Below are positions 7,868 through 15,649 of a stretch of 64,000 nt of DNA, piece after piece. The number at the start of each line of letters is the position of its first letter. Position 1 is the first letter of the stretch. The stretch lies in NCBI GenBank assembly GCA_034667465.1, contig JAXDJV010000025.1:124001-188000 (forward strand), read 5' to 3'. Below the pieces are notes generated by a model. That model was given only the letters and a program-made list of their open reading frames with translations, did no database searches and was not told where the DNA came from. The DNA is from JAOBAU01 sp034667465. Its GTDB lineage: Bacteria; Acidobacteriota; Thermoanaerobaculia; Gp7-AA8. The position numbers and the translations under genes are program-made.

Positions 7868-10084
7868 CTATTGGTTGCGGGTGGCGGTTTGGGCGATCGT
7901 GAGCAGCAGTGCATCGTCCTCCGGCTTCGCGCTCCAGAGCCCGAGGACGACGTCGTGACCACCGTTTTCTTTTGCGGAGTCGACCAGCCAGACGGTGCGT
8001 GATGCGCTGTCACCTTCGTGCGTGTCCATCACCACCGCTTCCATACCGTTGATGGTCGCGCGACATTTCGGCGCCGCGGCGGCAAATGAATGGACGGCCC
8101 AGTATCCGTACCGCATTGTGGCGTGCGCACCCGACCACTCCCATGCCGCACCGCCGTGCACAGAACCGAAGTCGCGAACCGGCTGAATGCCGTCGGGAAG
8201 CAGGATCGATACTTCGCCTTCAGGTGCGGTGACCTTCGACCAGCCCGACGTCGCAAGCATCGCCGGCAGCGTGCATGGCGGCAGCTCGGCGGGCGTCCGT
8301 CCGTCGTATGTCTCCGCTTTCTGCGCCGTCTGCTTCTTGCGCGCGATCCACGCGTCGATCCGCTGCGTCAATACATCGAGCGGAATCGAGCCGGCGGCGA
8401 GCACCTCATCGTGAAACTCGCGGATGTCGAACTTCGCACCGAGCTCCTTCTCGGCTTTGGCGCGCAGTCCGAGAATGTGCAGCTGGCCGACTTTGTAGCC
8501 GAGCGCCTGGCCGGGGATGGCGATGTAGCGATCGATCTCGGACTGGATCTGCACGTCGGGACTGTTCGTGTGCGCGTGCATGTAATCGACGGCCTGCTGG
8601 CGCGTCCACTTCTTCGCGTGCATTCCGGTGTCGACGACGAGTCGCACGGCGCGGAAGATGTCGCTCTGCAGTCGTCCGTAATCGGAATACGGATCTTTGT
8701 AGAGGCCGACCTCTTTACCAAGTCGCTCCGCGTACAACGCCCATCCTTCGCCGAACGCGACGAATCCACCCTGCTGCCGCAACAGTGGCAATCCCGGCAA
8801 CTCCTGCGCGATCGCGTTCTGCAGATGATGTCCCGGCACGCCCTCGTGATACGCGGTCGACTCGTTGCCGATCGTCTTTCGCTCCTCCGGCTTGTACGTC
8901 ACGACGACGACGTAGCCGGGACGCGAGCCGTCGCGCGTGCCGCGCTGATATTGCGTCGCCGCGGTCTTCTCGCGAAACGGCTCGGTCGCTTTCACTTCGA
9001 CCTTCTGCTTCGGCAGACGATTGAAGAGCAGCGGCAACTTCTCAGACATCGCGGCGATGGCGACGCGGAAGTTGTCGAGGATCTGCTCGCGCGACTTCGA
9101 GTGCAGCTCCGGATTCGCATCGATCGATGCATTGAGCGCGGCGATCGAATCGAAGCCGAGCTTCTTCGCGATCGCGAGCATCTCCACTTCGTCGCGCGCC
9201 ACTTCGCGCAGTCCGAGCTGATGAATCTCTTCCGGCGTCATCGACGTCGTCGTGTTGCGGAGCACCAGCGACGCGTACCGCTCCGCGCCCTGCGGCAGCG
9301 CCCAGGTGCCGACGTCTTCGCGCCCGTGCGGCGCGTACTCCTCGCGCACGAACTTCGCGAGCTTCGCGTATGCGGGGAGCACATCGGTGCGGATCGCATC
9401 GAGCAACTCCGCGCGCAGCGCCGCCTGTCGCGTTGCATCGATCGACGCCGGCAGTTTCTTCAGCGGCTCCGCGAACGGCGATTCTTCCGCAGGCGTCTTC
9501 GCGAGGCCTTCGATCTGCGACGCAGCTTTTTCGAGCAGCACTTTCGGCGGCACGAGATGGTCGCGAACGCCGCGCTTCATCAGCTCGATCGTGTCGTCGA
9601 ACGCGCGCGGCACCTGATGCATCCGCGCGATCCAGTCGGTGAAGTCTTTCTCGGTCGCGAACGGCATCAGCGGCGCCGACTGCGGGATCGAGAGATGGAC
9701 GCCGCCGAACTGCGTCAGCGGCATCTCGTAATTCTTCAGGCGGAAGTCTTCGAGCTCGTTGTCGAACTGCTGGAGCAGGATCGTCCGCGTGATCGCCTGC
9801 TGCTCGTCGAGGCCCTTCGCCGGGATCGCTTCGACGCGCGCGAGGAACGCACGCGTTTTCTTCGCATTCGCTTCGATGGCCGCCGCGGAACGATCGGTGA
9901 GCCGGTCGTTCCAGCGGCGGTCGCCCTGAACCGAAGCCGATTCAGGACTCGAAGCGAGCCGCTGTTCCCATATCTCGTTGACGAGATCGTCGAACTTCTT
10001 TCGCTGTCCATCCGGTTGCGCGGGAACTTGCGCAAACGACGTGGCGGCGACGAGGAACAGAGGGAGCAGCAGTCGTAGTTTCAT
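7868..10084 (-). CDS. Secreted DUF885 family protein (zincin-like) with C-terminal extension
   Basis: A 738-residue protein with signal peptide MKLRLLLPLFLVAATSFA. The DUF885 core carries the diagnostic YHEGVPGHHLQ at about residues 409-419, an HExxxHH-type metal site thought to make these peptidase-like enzymes, and the downstream QALGYKVGQ and LGAKFDIREFHDEVL blocks. About 130 residues after the core form a separate extension with a TTT-poor, Trp- and Cys-containing sequence of unknown fold. Likely periplasmic or secreted. The downstream end is 39 bases from the GDSL gene, so both may be co-transcribed. Confidence 0.88.
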   Translation of the reverse strand: MKLRLLLPLFLVAATSFAQVPAQPDGQRKKFDDLVNEIWEQRLASSPESASVQGDRRWNDRLTDRSAAAIEANAKKTRAFLARVEAIPAKGLDEQQAITRTILLQQFDNELEDFRLKNYEMPLTQFGGVHLSIPQSAPLMPFATEKDFTDWIARMHQVPRAFDDTIELMKRGVRDHLVPPKVLLEKAASQIEGLAKTPAEESPFAEPLKKLPASIDATRQAALRAELLDAIRTDVLPAYAKLAKFVREEYAPHGREDVGTWALPQGAERYASLVLRNTTTSMTPEEIHQLGLREVARDEVEMLAIAKKLGFDSIAALNASIDANPELHSKSREQILDNFRVAIAAMSEKLPLLFNRLPKQKVEVKATEPFREKTAATQYQRGTRDGSRPGYVVVVTYKPEERKTIGNESTAYHEGVPGHHLQNAIAQELPGLPLLRQQGGFVAFGEGWALYAERLGKEVGLYKDPYSDYGRLQSDIFRAVRLVVDTGMHAKKWTRQQAVDYMHAHTNSPDVQIQSEIDRYIAIPGQALGYKVGQLHILGLRAKAEKELGAKFDIREFHDEVLAAGSIPLDVLTQRIDAWIARKKQTAQKAETYDGRTPAELPPCTLPAMLATSGWSKVTAPEGEVSILLPDGIQPVRDFGSVHGGAAWEWSGAHATMRYGYWAVHSFAAAAPKCRATINGMEAVVMDTHEGDSASRTVWLVDSAKENGGHDVVLGLWSAKPEDDALLLTIAQTATRNQ

Positions 10085-10090
10085 CGCCTC

Positions 10091-10714
10091 CTATTCGAGC
10101 ACGACGAGCACGACTCTGCGATTGGCGGCGCGACCTTTTTTCGTTTTGTTTGATTCGGCCGGCAGCGTGTCGCCGTACGAGATCGTCGACATCCGCGCGA
10201 GCGGCAGCGACTGGCTGCGCGACAGGTAACGGCGTACCGAATCGGCGCGGCGCTGGCCGAGCTCGTCGTTGAGCCGCGTGCCGCCGGTGTCGTCGGTGTG
10301 TCCCTGCACTTCGATGAAGTACTGATCGCTGAGCGCCTTCACCTTGCCGGCGAATTCGTCGAGCGCTGCCTGTCCTTCTTTCGGAATGTCGTACGAGTTG
10401 ACGGCGAACTTCACGCGGTCTTCGCTGAAGGTCTGCTCGAAAACGACCTTCCCTTTCGCCAGCACGCCCGCTTCCTGCGCGCGCTTGAGCGCCTCGCGCG
10501 ATTCCTGGCTGAGCTGATCGAGGCGGACGTCGGTCTGTTTCTGCTTCTGCTGGAGGTCTTCCACCTGCGTCTCGACCGTTTCGAGTTTCCTGCTGGTTTG
10601 CGCCTGAGCCTCGGCGATTTTCTCGTCGACCGACTTCGACGTTGCGCATCCGCCGAGGGCGGCGGCGAGCAGGGACAGCGAGAGCAGACGGGTGGCGTTT
10701 GAATGCATAGTCAT
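10091..10714 (-). CDS. OmpA-family peptidoglycan-binding lipoprotein
   Basis: A 207-residue protein with a lipobox LGGC (lipidated Cys about residue 23), a coiled-coil of about 60 residues (KIAEAQAQTSRKLETVETQV onward), and a C-terminal OmpA domain with QGHTDDTGG, NDELGQRRADSVRRYL and GRAANRRVVLVV, which binds diaminopimelate in peptidoglycan. Its ATG at 10714 overlaps the stop of the upstream VWA gene (TGATG); a TTG at 10717 and a further ATG at 10708 are alternatives, and the AAGGAAG preceding them fits either ATG. It ends 6 bases before the DUF885 start. Confidence 0.9.
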   Translation of the reverse strand: MTMHSNATRLLSLSLLAAALGGCATSKSVDEKIAEAQAQTSRKLETVETQVEDLQQKQKQTDVRLDQLSQESREALKRAQEAGVLAKGKVVFEQTFSEDRVKFAVNSYDIPKEGQAALDEFAGKVKALSDQYFIEVQGHTDDTGGTRLNDELGQRRADSVRRYLSRSQSLPLARMSTISYGDTLPAESNKTKKGRAANRRVVLVVLE

Positions 10715-11736
10715 CAACTTCCTTTCCTTTCGGTTTTTCCCGGTGGTTCCGTGCCGAGATATCCGGCGCGTACCCTTACGGAGCGGACCCGCCCCGTCAG
10801 TTCGAGTGAAATGCGGCGGTACTTTACTGCACCTTTTCCGGTCGGTGAGAAACCGACCAGATATTGAGCGCGAAGATTCTTCTCCATCGCGGCGACGGCG
10901 AGCGCGATCTCCTGCGGACTGCTGCCGACCTGCATCCGGCCGCCAGTGAGATTCGCGATCTCATCGAGCAGCGCGATGTCCGAGAGCGATTCGCGCGGAT
11001 GTTTCGGATCGACGCGCTCGAGCTCGGCCGGTTCGCGCAGACCAAGCGGATAGATCGGCACCGCGATTCCCTGCAGACGTTGCGCGAGATCGGCGCGCGT
11101 CAGCTTCGATGCGTTGTCGATGCCGTCGCTGAGCAGGATGATCGCGCGTGTCGGATTGCGGCCGAGGCGACTGCGCTCCGGCATCGTCGAAAGCGCATCG
11201 AAGAACGCCGTCTTGCCGAACGGCTTCACGGTCGCGAGCGCGCGATTGAGCTGCGAGGTGTCGGTCGTGAACGCAACGACTTCGTGCGCGGCGGTGTCAT
11301 CGAACACGTAAAGCGCGAAGTCATCACCGGGCTGTCGATGCGCGAGCAACGCGCCGATCGCGGCGCGCGCCGCGTCCATCTTGCCGCCGAGCGCCATCGA
11401 GCCGGAGCCGTCGAGCAGGATCGTGAACGACACCGGCGCGTTCTGTGATTTTTCGAAGAGATCGCTGCGCACCGGCCTGCCATCGACGAGGAGTTTCATC
11501 TCGGCGCTGCGGAGGTCGGTGATCGGCGCGCCGTGATCGCCGAGAACTGTGAAGGGGATCATGACGTAGCCGACGGAAACCGACTCGGTCAGCTGCTGCG
11601 AAACGTTCTCCTGCGCGTAGACCACGACGGGAAAAACGAGCAGCGCAACGACGAGACAGCGGACGAACATGCTGCAAATAACACTGATCGACGAGCGCAG
11701 CATTTCCCGGAAGGTACGCCGGCGAGGGGCTGCCAT
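10714..11736 (-). CDS. Secreted VWA-domain protein (VWFA-related Acidobacterial type)
   Basis: About 340 residues. An N-terminal hydrophobic segment (VRCLVVALLVFPVVVYA) acts as signal peptide, followed by a short beta domain and a von Willebrand A domain with a complete MIDAS, DGSGSM, plus the later Thr and Asp positions (ILLSDGIDNAS). The pattern is that of the VWFA-related family frequent in Acidobacteria. ATG 11736 is used; ATG 11703 would give a tighter signal peptide (MLRSSISVICSMF) and is equally plausible. Co-transcribed with the OmpA lipoprotein. A role in envelope adhesion or assembly is inferred only. Confidence 0.85.
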   Translation of the reverse strand: MAAPRRRTFREMLRSSISVICSMFVRCLVVALLVFPVVVYAQENVSQQLTESVSVGYVMIPFTVLGDHGAPITDLRSAEMKLLVDGRPVRSDLFEKSQNAPVSFTILLDGSGSMALGGKMDAARAAIGALLAHRQPGDDFALYVFDDTAAHEVVAFTTDTSQLNRALATVKPFGKTAFFDALSTMPERSRLGRNPTRAIILLSDGIDNASKLTRADLAQRLQGIAVPIYPLGLREPAELERVDPKHPRESLSDIALLDEIANLTGGRMQVGSSPQEIALAVAAMEKNLRAQYLVGFSPTGKGAVKYRRISLELTGRVRSVRVRAGYLGTEPPGKTERKGS

Positions 11737-11757
11737 GGGACGTGGCAGCGACAATAA

Positions 11758-12120
11758 CTAGCCTTTTTTCAACGGGATGAACTTCGGATCGTCCTGGTGA
11801 CGGCGCTCCCAGCGAAGGAAGTCGTAATAGCCGCACGTCGGGCGGTCGGGATACTCATGGCAAACTCCGGGCCTGGCCTCGTAAACCGTGCAGCGGCGCG
11901 CCTTCGTGTCGAGGAACATGCAGATCGATCCGTAGACACTGTCTTTCTGATGCTTGAGGACGACGTCCCCTTCCACGACTTTCGTGAAGCGCCGCGTGGC
12001 GACCTCCGGCTCGATCCCGAAGTGTTTCGCGAGACGGTTGACGTCGCGCTTCGTGATTGCGATCCGATCGTAGCTGCAGCAGTACGCGGGGCACTTGCTG
12101 CAGTCGTAGAGATTAGCCAT
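11758..12120 (-). CDS. YkgJ-family cysteine cluster protein
   Basis: A 120-residue protein with the spaced cysteines CSKCPAYCC (near residues 7-15), a central Cys (ICMFL), and CTVYEARPGVCHEYPDRPTC, the pattern of the YkgJ (UPF0153) family, thought to bind zinc or an iron-sulfur cluster. Molecular function is not established for the family. It is transcribed away from the alpha/beta hydrolase across a 50-base gap that must contain both promoters. Confidence 0.88.
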   Translation of the reverse strand: MANLYDCSKCPAYCCSYDRIAITKRDVNRLAKHFGIEPEVATRRFTKVVEGDVVLKHQKDSVYGSICMFLDTKARRCTVYEARPGVCHEYPDRPTCGYYDFLRWERRHQDDPKFIPLKKG

Positions 12121-12170
12121 ACCGCATCTTACGCTGGCATCGTCGTCGCTTCAAAGCCGAAACCTCTCCC

Positions 12171-13103
12171 ATGAAACGCCTTGCTCTCATCGCGATCGCG
12201 TTCTTCGCAACCTCATGCTGTCGATCGATCGATTCACTCACCGACGAGCGCTACCGCGTCGCGCCCGCGCACTCTTCCTACGCGCCACGCGCGGCCGTGT
12301 ACAACGTCGATGAAACGGTCGAGACGTTCCACGATGCGAAGCGCAATCGCGACGTGCCGGTGCGCATCTATCTTCCGCACGGCGCGACGTCGCCGATGCC
12401 GATCGTCGTCTTCTCGCACGGCATCGGCGAGGATCGCGATTCATATGCGTGGCTCGGCCGCGCGCTCGCATCGCACGGATACGTTTCCGTTCACGTGACG
12501 CATGCCGGCACCGATCGCGCGATGCTGAAGAGCGGTTACCTGAATCTCTATCGCGCGACGAAGAAGAAAGAGAACTGGGTGAACCGTCCGCTCGACGTCA
12601 GCTTCGTGCTCGATCAGCTCGCATCACGACACGACTTCGACATGACGCGCATCGCCATCGCCGGACATTCCGCCGGCGCATTCACCGCGCTGGCGATGGC
12701 AGGAATGCGTCCCGCCGACAGCAGCGGCGAGCTCGCCGATCGGCGCGTAAAGGTCGCCATCGCGATGTCGATGCCGAAGATGCCGGCCGGCGGTTACGAC
12801 TTCATCGCAACTCCGGTGCTGCACATGACCGGCACATGCGACGGAAGTCTCATCTATCGCACGAGCCCGCGCGATCGGCGCATCCCGTTTCTCGCAACTC
12901 ACGCGACGAACGAGTATCTCGTCACGTTCAAAGGGGTGAATCACAACGTCTTCTCGAACGTCACCGACGAGCATCACGGCGACATCGCCGATGTGGCGCT
13001 GGCGTTTCTCGACGCGTGGCTGCGCGATGACGCCGCCGCACGCGAGTGGCTGGACGCGGGCGGTCTGGCATCACGTCGCGGCGTCGCCGTCGAACGGAAG
13101 TAG
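12171..13103 (+). CDS. Alpha/beta hydrolase lipoprotein (PAF-acetylhydrolase/chlorophyllase-like)
   Basis: A 310-residue protein with an N-terminal lipoprotein signal (MKRLALIAIAFFATSCC, lipidated Cys about 16). The hydrolase fold shows an oxyanion segment VVFSHGIGEDRDSY, nucleophile elbow GHSAGA (Ser about residue 166), and a terminal His in GVNHNVFS. It is related to dienelactone hydrolase and PAF-acetylhydrolase-like esterases. It probably acts in the periplasm on an ester; no substrate can be assigned. Next gene follows after 17 bases in the same direction. Confidence 0.85.
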   Translation: MKRLALIAIAFFATSCCRSIDSLTDERYRVAPAHSSYAPRAAVYNVDETVETFHDAKRNRDVPVRIYLPHGATSPMPIVVFSHGIGEDRDSYAWLGRALASHGYVSVHVTHAGTDRAMLKSGYLNLYRATKKKENWVNRPLDVSFVLDQLASRHDFDMTRIAIAGHSAGAFTALAMAGMRPADSSGELADRRVKVAIAMSMPKMPAGGYDFIATPVLHMTGTCDGSLIYRTSPRDRRIPFLATHATNEYLVTFKGVNHNVFSNVTDEHHGDIADVALAFLDAWLRDDAAAREWLDAGGLASRRGVAVERK

Positions 13104-13120
13104 TGCGATCATGGCCGGCG

Positions 13121-13825
13121 ATGGACCACGCCGTCGCCCTCGTGCAGGCTTACCTGCAACTCAACGGTTATTTCACTTCCGCCGAGTATCCAATCATCGC
13201 TTCCGCCGGTCGCGGCGGGTTCCGCACCATCACTGACATCGACGTGCTGGCGTTCCGCTTTCCATCAGGATTGCCGATCGCGAATCCGCACGGCCGCGTG
13301 CCGCGCGGCCTCGATACCAGCGAGATCGATCCCGGCCTCGGCGTAAAACCGGACGCGGTCGACATGATCATCGGCGAGGTGAAGGAAGGACGCGTCAGCG
13401 TCAATGACGGCGCGCGCGATCCTGATGTGCTGCGCGCCGTCATCAGCCGCCTCGGCATCACGCCGGCGGAAGAAGAATCGGTGATCCGCGATCTGCTGCA
13501 CAGCGGCGGCGCGACGCTGCCGAACGGATTCACGGTGCGCTTCATCGCCTTCGGCGCGTTTCCGCCTGGCGCAGCAGTTCCGCCGTGTCGCATCATCTCG
13601 CTCGGACACGTGCTCAATTTTCTGCAGGCTTACGTGCGCAAACACTGGGGCATGCTGCGACACCTGCAATTCAAAGATCCGGCGTTCGGATTTCTGATGA
13701 CGCTCGAGAAGGCGCGCCGCGGCGAAGCCGGACGACGCGGCACGCAGGGAGTCGAAGTCGTGCCGGCCGTCGGCGAAGAGCGCAAGAGCGCGCCGCGCAA
13801 ATCACAAGTGAGGAGAAATCGATGA
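13121..13825 (+). CDS. Hypothetical protein with a possible PD-(D/E)XK nuclease fold
   Basis: A 234-residue protein I cannot assign to a named family. The N-terminal half reads helix (HAVALVQAYLQLNGYFTS), then TITDIDVLAFRF (Asp39/Asp41) and VDMIIGEVKEGR (Glu86-Val-Lys88). The order helix, D on a strand, E-x-K on the next strand matches the PD-(D/E)XK nuclease core. The middle part carries DPDVLRAVISRLG and a Cys-containing strand; the C-terminal 40 residues are basic and disordered-looking. ATG 13121 is chosen over ATG 13111 (different frame). Its stop overlaps the next gene's start (ATGA), so the two form a pair immediately upstream of a restriction-modification operon on the other strand. 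Confidence 0.6.
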   Translation: MDHAVALVQAYLQLNGYFTSAEYPIIASAGRGGFRTITDIDVLAFRFPSGLPIANPHGRVPRGLDTSEIDPGLGVKPDAVDMIIGEVKEGRVSVNDGARDPDVLRAVISRLGITPAEEESVIRDLLHSGGATLPNGFTVRFIAFGAFPPGAAVPPCRIISLGHVLNFLQAYVRKHWGMLRHLQFKDPAFGFLMTLEKARRGEAGRRGTQGVEVVPAVGEERKSAPRKSQVRRNR

Positions 13826-14280
13826 AGAACCCGCCAACTTACGAAGATGCAAATCTGATCCTGCGCCTGTACGAGCTGCGCCGCGAGGAGAAGCTCCGCG
13901 CCGCGCGCAAATGGATGGGAGCGATTGCGCCGTTCACCTCGCGCGAGCAGTGGCTCGGCATCTGCCCGCCCGGCTCGGAAGAGAACGCGTACTACCGAAT
14001 GGTGACGACGTACTGGGACATGGCCGCGTCATTCGTCGCGACCGGCGTCCTCAATCGCGACCTGTTCTTCCGCGCGAACAACATGGAGCTGCTGTTCGTC
14101 TGGGAAAAAATCAAGCGGATGCTCCCCGAACTGCGCGAAGTGCAGAAGAACCCGCGCGTGCTGTTCAACCTCGAAGAGATCGGGAACGCGTTCATCGAGT
14201 ATTTGAATGCGAACAATCCGGGCTATTACGAAGTGTTCGCGGGGAACATCGCGAAGATGATTCCGGCGGCGAAGGGGTAG
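13822..14280 (+). CDS. Conserved-looking helical hypothetical protein, partner of 13121-13825
   Basis: A 152-residue, mostly alpha-helical protein (DANLILRLYELRREEKLRAARKW; VTTYWDMAASFVATGVLN; NRDLFFRANNMELLFVWEKI). No transmembrane segment, no metal motif. The pattern of a tryptophan-containing helical bundle resembles DUF4760-type proteins, a weak similarity. GAGGAGAAATCG upstream gives a good ribosome site for ATG 13822, and the start overlaps the stop of the preceding nuclease-like gene. Function unknown; a role with that gene is inferred from the overlap only. Confidence 0.6.
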   Translation: MKNPPTYEDANLILRLYELRREEKLRAARKWMGAIAPFTSREQWLGICPPGSEENAYYRMVTTYWDMAASFVATGVLNRDLFFRANNMELLFVWEKIKRMLPELREVQKNPRVLFNLEEIGNAFIEYLNANNPGYYEVFAGNIAKMIPAAKG

Positions 14281-14328
14281 AACGCATGCCGGATTCCCAT
14301 CGCGGGGTGTTAGTCGCGAATCATCCGT

Positions 14329-15039
14329 TCACGGCTCATGCCGCGTCTCTTGCCGCTCGGATTCATTGCGCATCCCATACGCGCAGAGGAGACGCAATGG
14401 GCAACGTGGACAGTCCGGCTGGCGGGGCGTACAAATCGTCATCGTGAAATCGAGAACGGCATAATTGTAATCACGGAATGATCGACGGGGCGTCAATGCT
14501 TCAGCAAGATCATTTACCCATCTGATGTGACGCGGGTCGCGTTGATAGGGCTGTGCGGTCATTCGGCCTAACCATCGGAAGATGTTGCTGTCTATGATCA
14601 CGGCACGCCGCCCGCGATGAAGCGACAGCCACGCCGCCGCCGTGTACGCGCCGACTCCATTTATCGCGCGCAACTCTTCTGCCCGTGTTGGGATTTCTTG
14701 TCTATCGAACAGCCGTGCGATTTCCAGGAGTGTCTCCCCCCGCGTATGTAGACCGACCCTGTTTGTCAGAGCACGCACACCACGGCGACCGGAACGAAGG
14801 AGATCGCTCGGCGTGCGATAACGCGATCGCAACAGCTCGTAAGCCTGAAGGACCTGTGAGGCGCGAGTACGCTGGAGAAGAAGTTCAGCGATCAGCGTCA
14901 GCCATGGATCGCGATCGTAACGCCAGGGATATGCAGCAAAGTTTCGACGACCCCAGCGCAGCACCTTCCCGCGCACGGCCGTCAGCCACGAAGTATCGAT
15001 CTCATTCTTCGATCGTTTCCTGCTCCCGTGCCTCGTCAT
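14329..15039 (-). CDS. HhH-GPD DNA glycosylase, Mig-type (predicted T/G mismatch thymine-DNA glycosylase)
   Basis: A 236-residue endonuclease III-superfamily protein. The helix-hairpin-helix reads INGVGAYTAAAW (residues 127-138) and is followed by the catalytic Asp150 (VIIDSNIFRWLGR). At the position of the EndoIII catalytic lysine stands Tyr132, as in the thymine-DNA glycosylase Mig.MthI; MutY has Ser there. Cys203, 210, 213 and 219 form the C-x6-C-x2-C-x5-C [4Fe-4S] site. Its ATG lies 38 bases inside the restriction endonuclease gene, so it is the third gene of the system. It would remove thymine from T/G mismatches created by deamination of 5-methylcytosine made by the neighbouring methylase. 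ATG 15039 is the only good start; an upstream open extension has no family similarity. Confidence 0.82.
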   Translation of the reverse strand: MTRHGSRKRSKNEIDTSWLTAVRGKVLRWGRRNFAAYPWRYDRDPWLTLIAELLLQRTRASQVLQAYELLRSRYRTPSDLLRSGRRGVRALTNRVGLHTRGETLLEIARLFDRQEIPTRAEELRAINGVGAYTAAAWLSLHRGRRAVIIDSNIFRWLGRMTAQPYQRDPRHIRWVNDLAEALTPRRSFRDYNYAVLDFTMTICTPRQPDCPRCPLRLLCAYGMRNESERQETRHEP

Positions 15040-15649
15040 CCTCCGCCGGCATCTCCGCTGCTCGTTTTCCTTCGAAGAACTCCACCAATCGCCGCTTCGC
15101 CATCGCCGCGTCACGTGTCGGCTGAAGCTGTCTGGCCCACGCGCGCCCTGGATGCAACGCGTCCCACCAGGTGATCTCGCCCTCGTATCGCCGTTTGCCT
15201 GGATCATGATTCCCGAAACCGTCAAGGACGACATTCCAGATCGGTCGATAGTGCTCCAGCAGAAAGCGCTCGGCCATTGTGATCCAGAGGGGAGTGACGA
15301 CGAGGTACCGGCACAGGAAGTCACCTGCGCGAAGACTTTTCGTTGCCTCAATCGATTTCGTGTGTTGGTTGATTCGATGGAAGAGACTCCTGGCGTGCGT
15401 CGGCTTTGCCAACCCTTTCCGCGCGCCGGCTGGAACAGCCTTTCCGACATAAATCGGACAGTCGGCCGAAGGTGATCGAACGGGGGCATACAGCGGCAAG
15501 TTGCCGGTGTAGAAGAGCGCATAGATTCCCGCGCCGCTGAAGACCGGCCGGATCGGCAGCGGCTGAGCCGTGCGGCGCATTAATTCTTCCACACAGCTTT
15601 TTGTTAGATTTGCATAGTCGAGCGGGTTGTACTCTCGCGTCTCGTTCAT
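15002..15649 (-). CDS. Type II restriction endonuclease, Eco29kI family (GIY-YIG)
   Basis: A 215-residue protein, the same size as R.Eco29kI. It has GIYALFYTG (Tyr43), PIYVGKAVPAGARKG (Tyr67), RSLFHRI (Arg87, His91), MAERFLLEHYRPIWN (Glu127, Asn139). The Arg-x3-His spacing and the 12-residue Glu-to-Asn spacing equal those of the catalytic residues of Eco29kI, so the enzyme should be active. Eco29kI cuts CCGCGG; the same target is likely but not proven here. Such sites occur in this window, e.g. 427-432 and 700-705, so host protection would be needed. ATG 15649 overlaps the methylase stop (ATGA), giving the order methylase-endonuclease-glycosylase. Confidence 0.9.
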   Translation of the reverse strand: MNETREYNPLDYANLTKSCVEELMRRTAQPLPIRPVFSGAGIYALFYTGNLPLYAPVRSPSADCPIYVGKAVPAGARKGLAKPTHARSLFHRINQHTKSIEATKSLRAGDFLCRYLVVTPLWITMAERFLLEHYRPIWNVVLDGFGNHDPGKRRYEGEITWWDALHPGRAWARQLQPTRDAAMAKRRLVEFFEGKRAAEMPAEDDEAREQETIEE

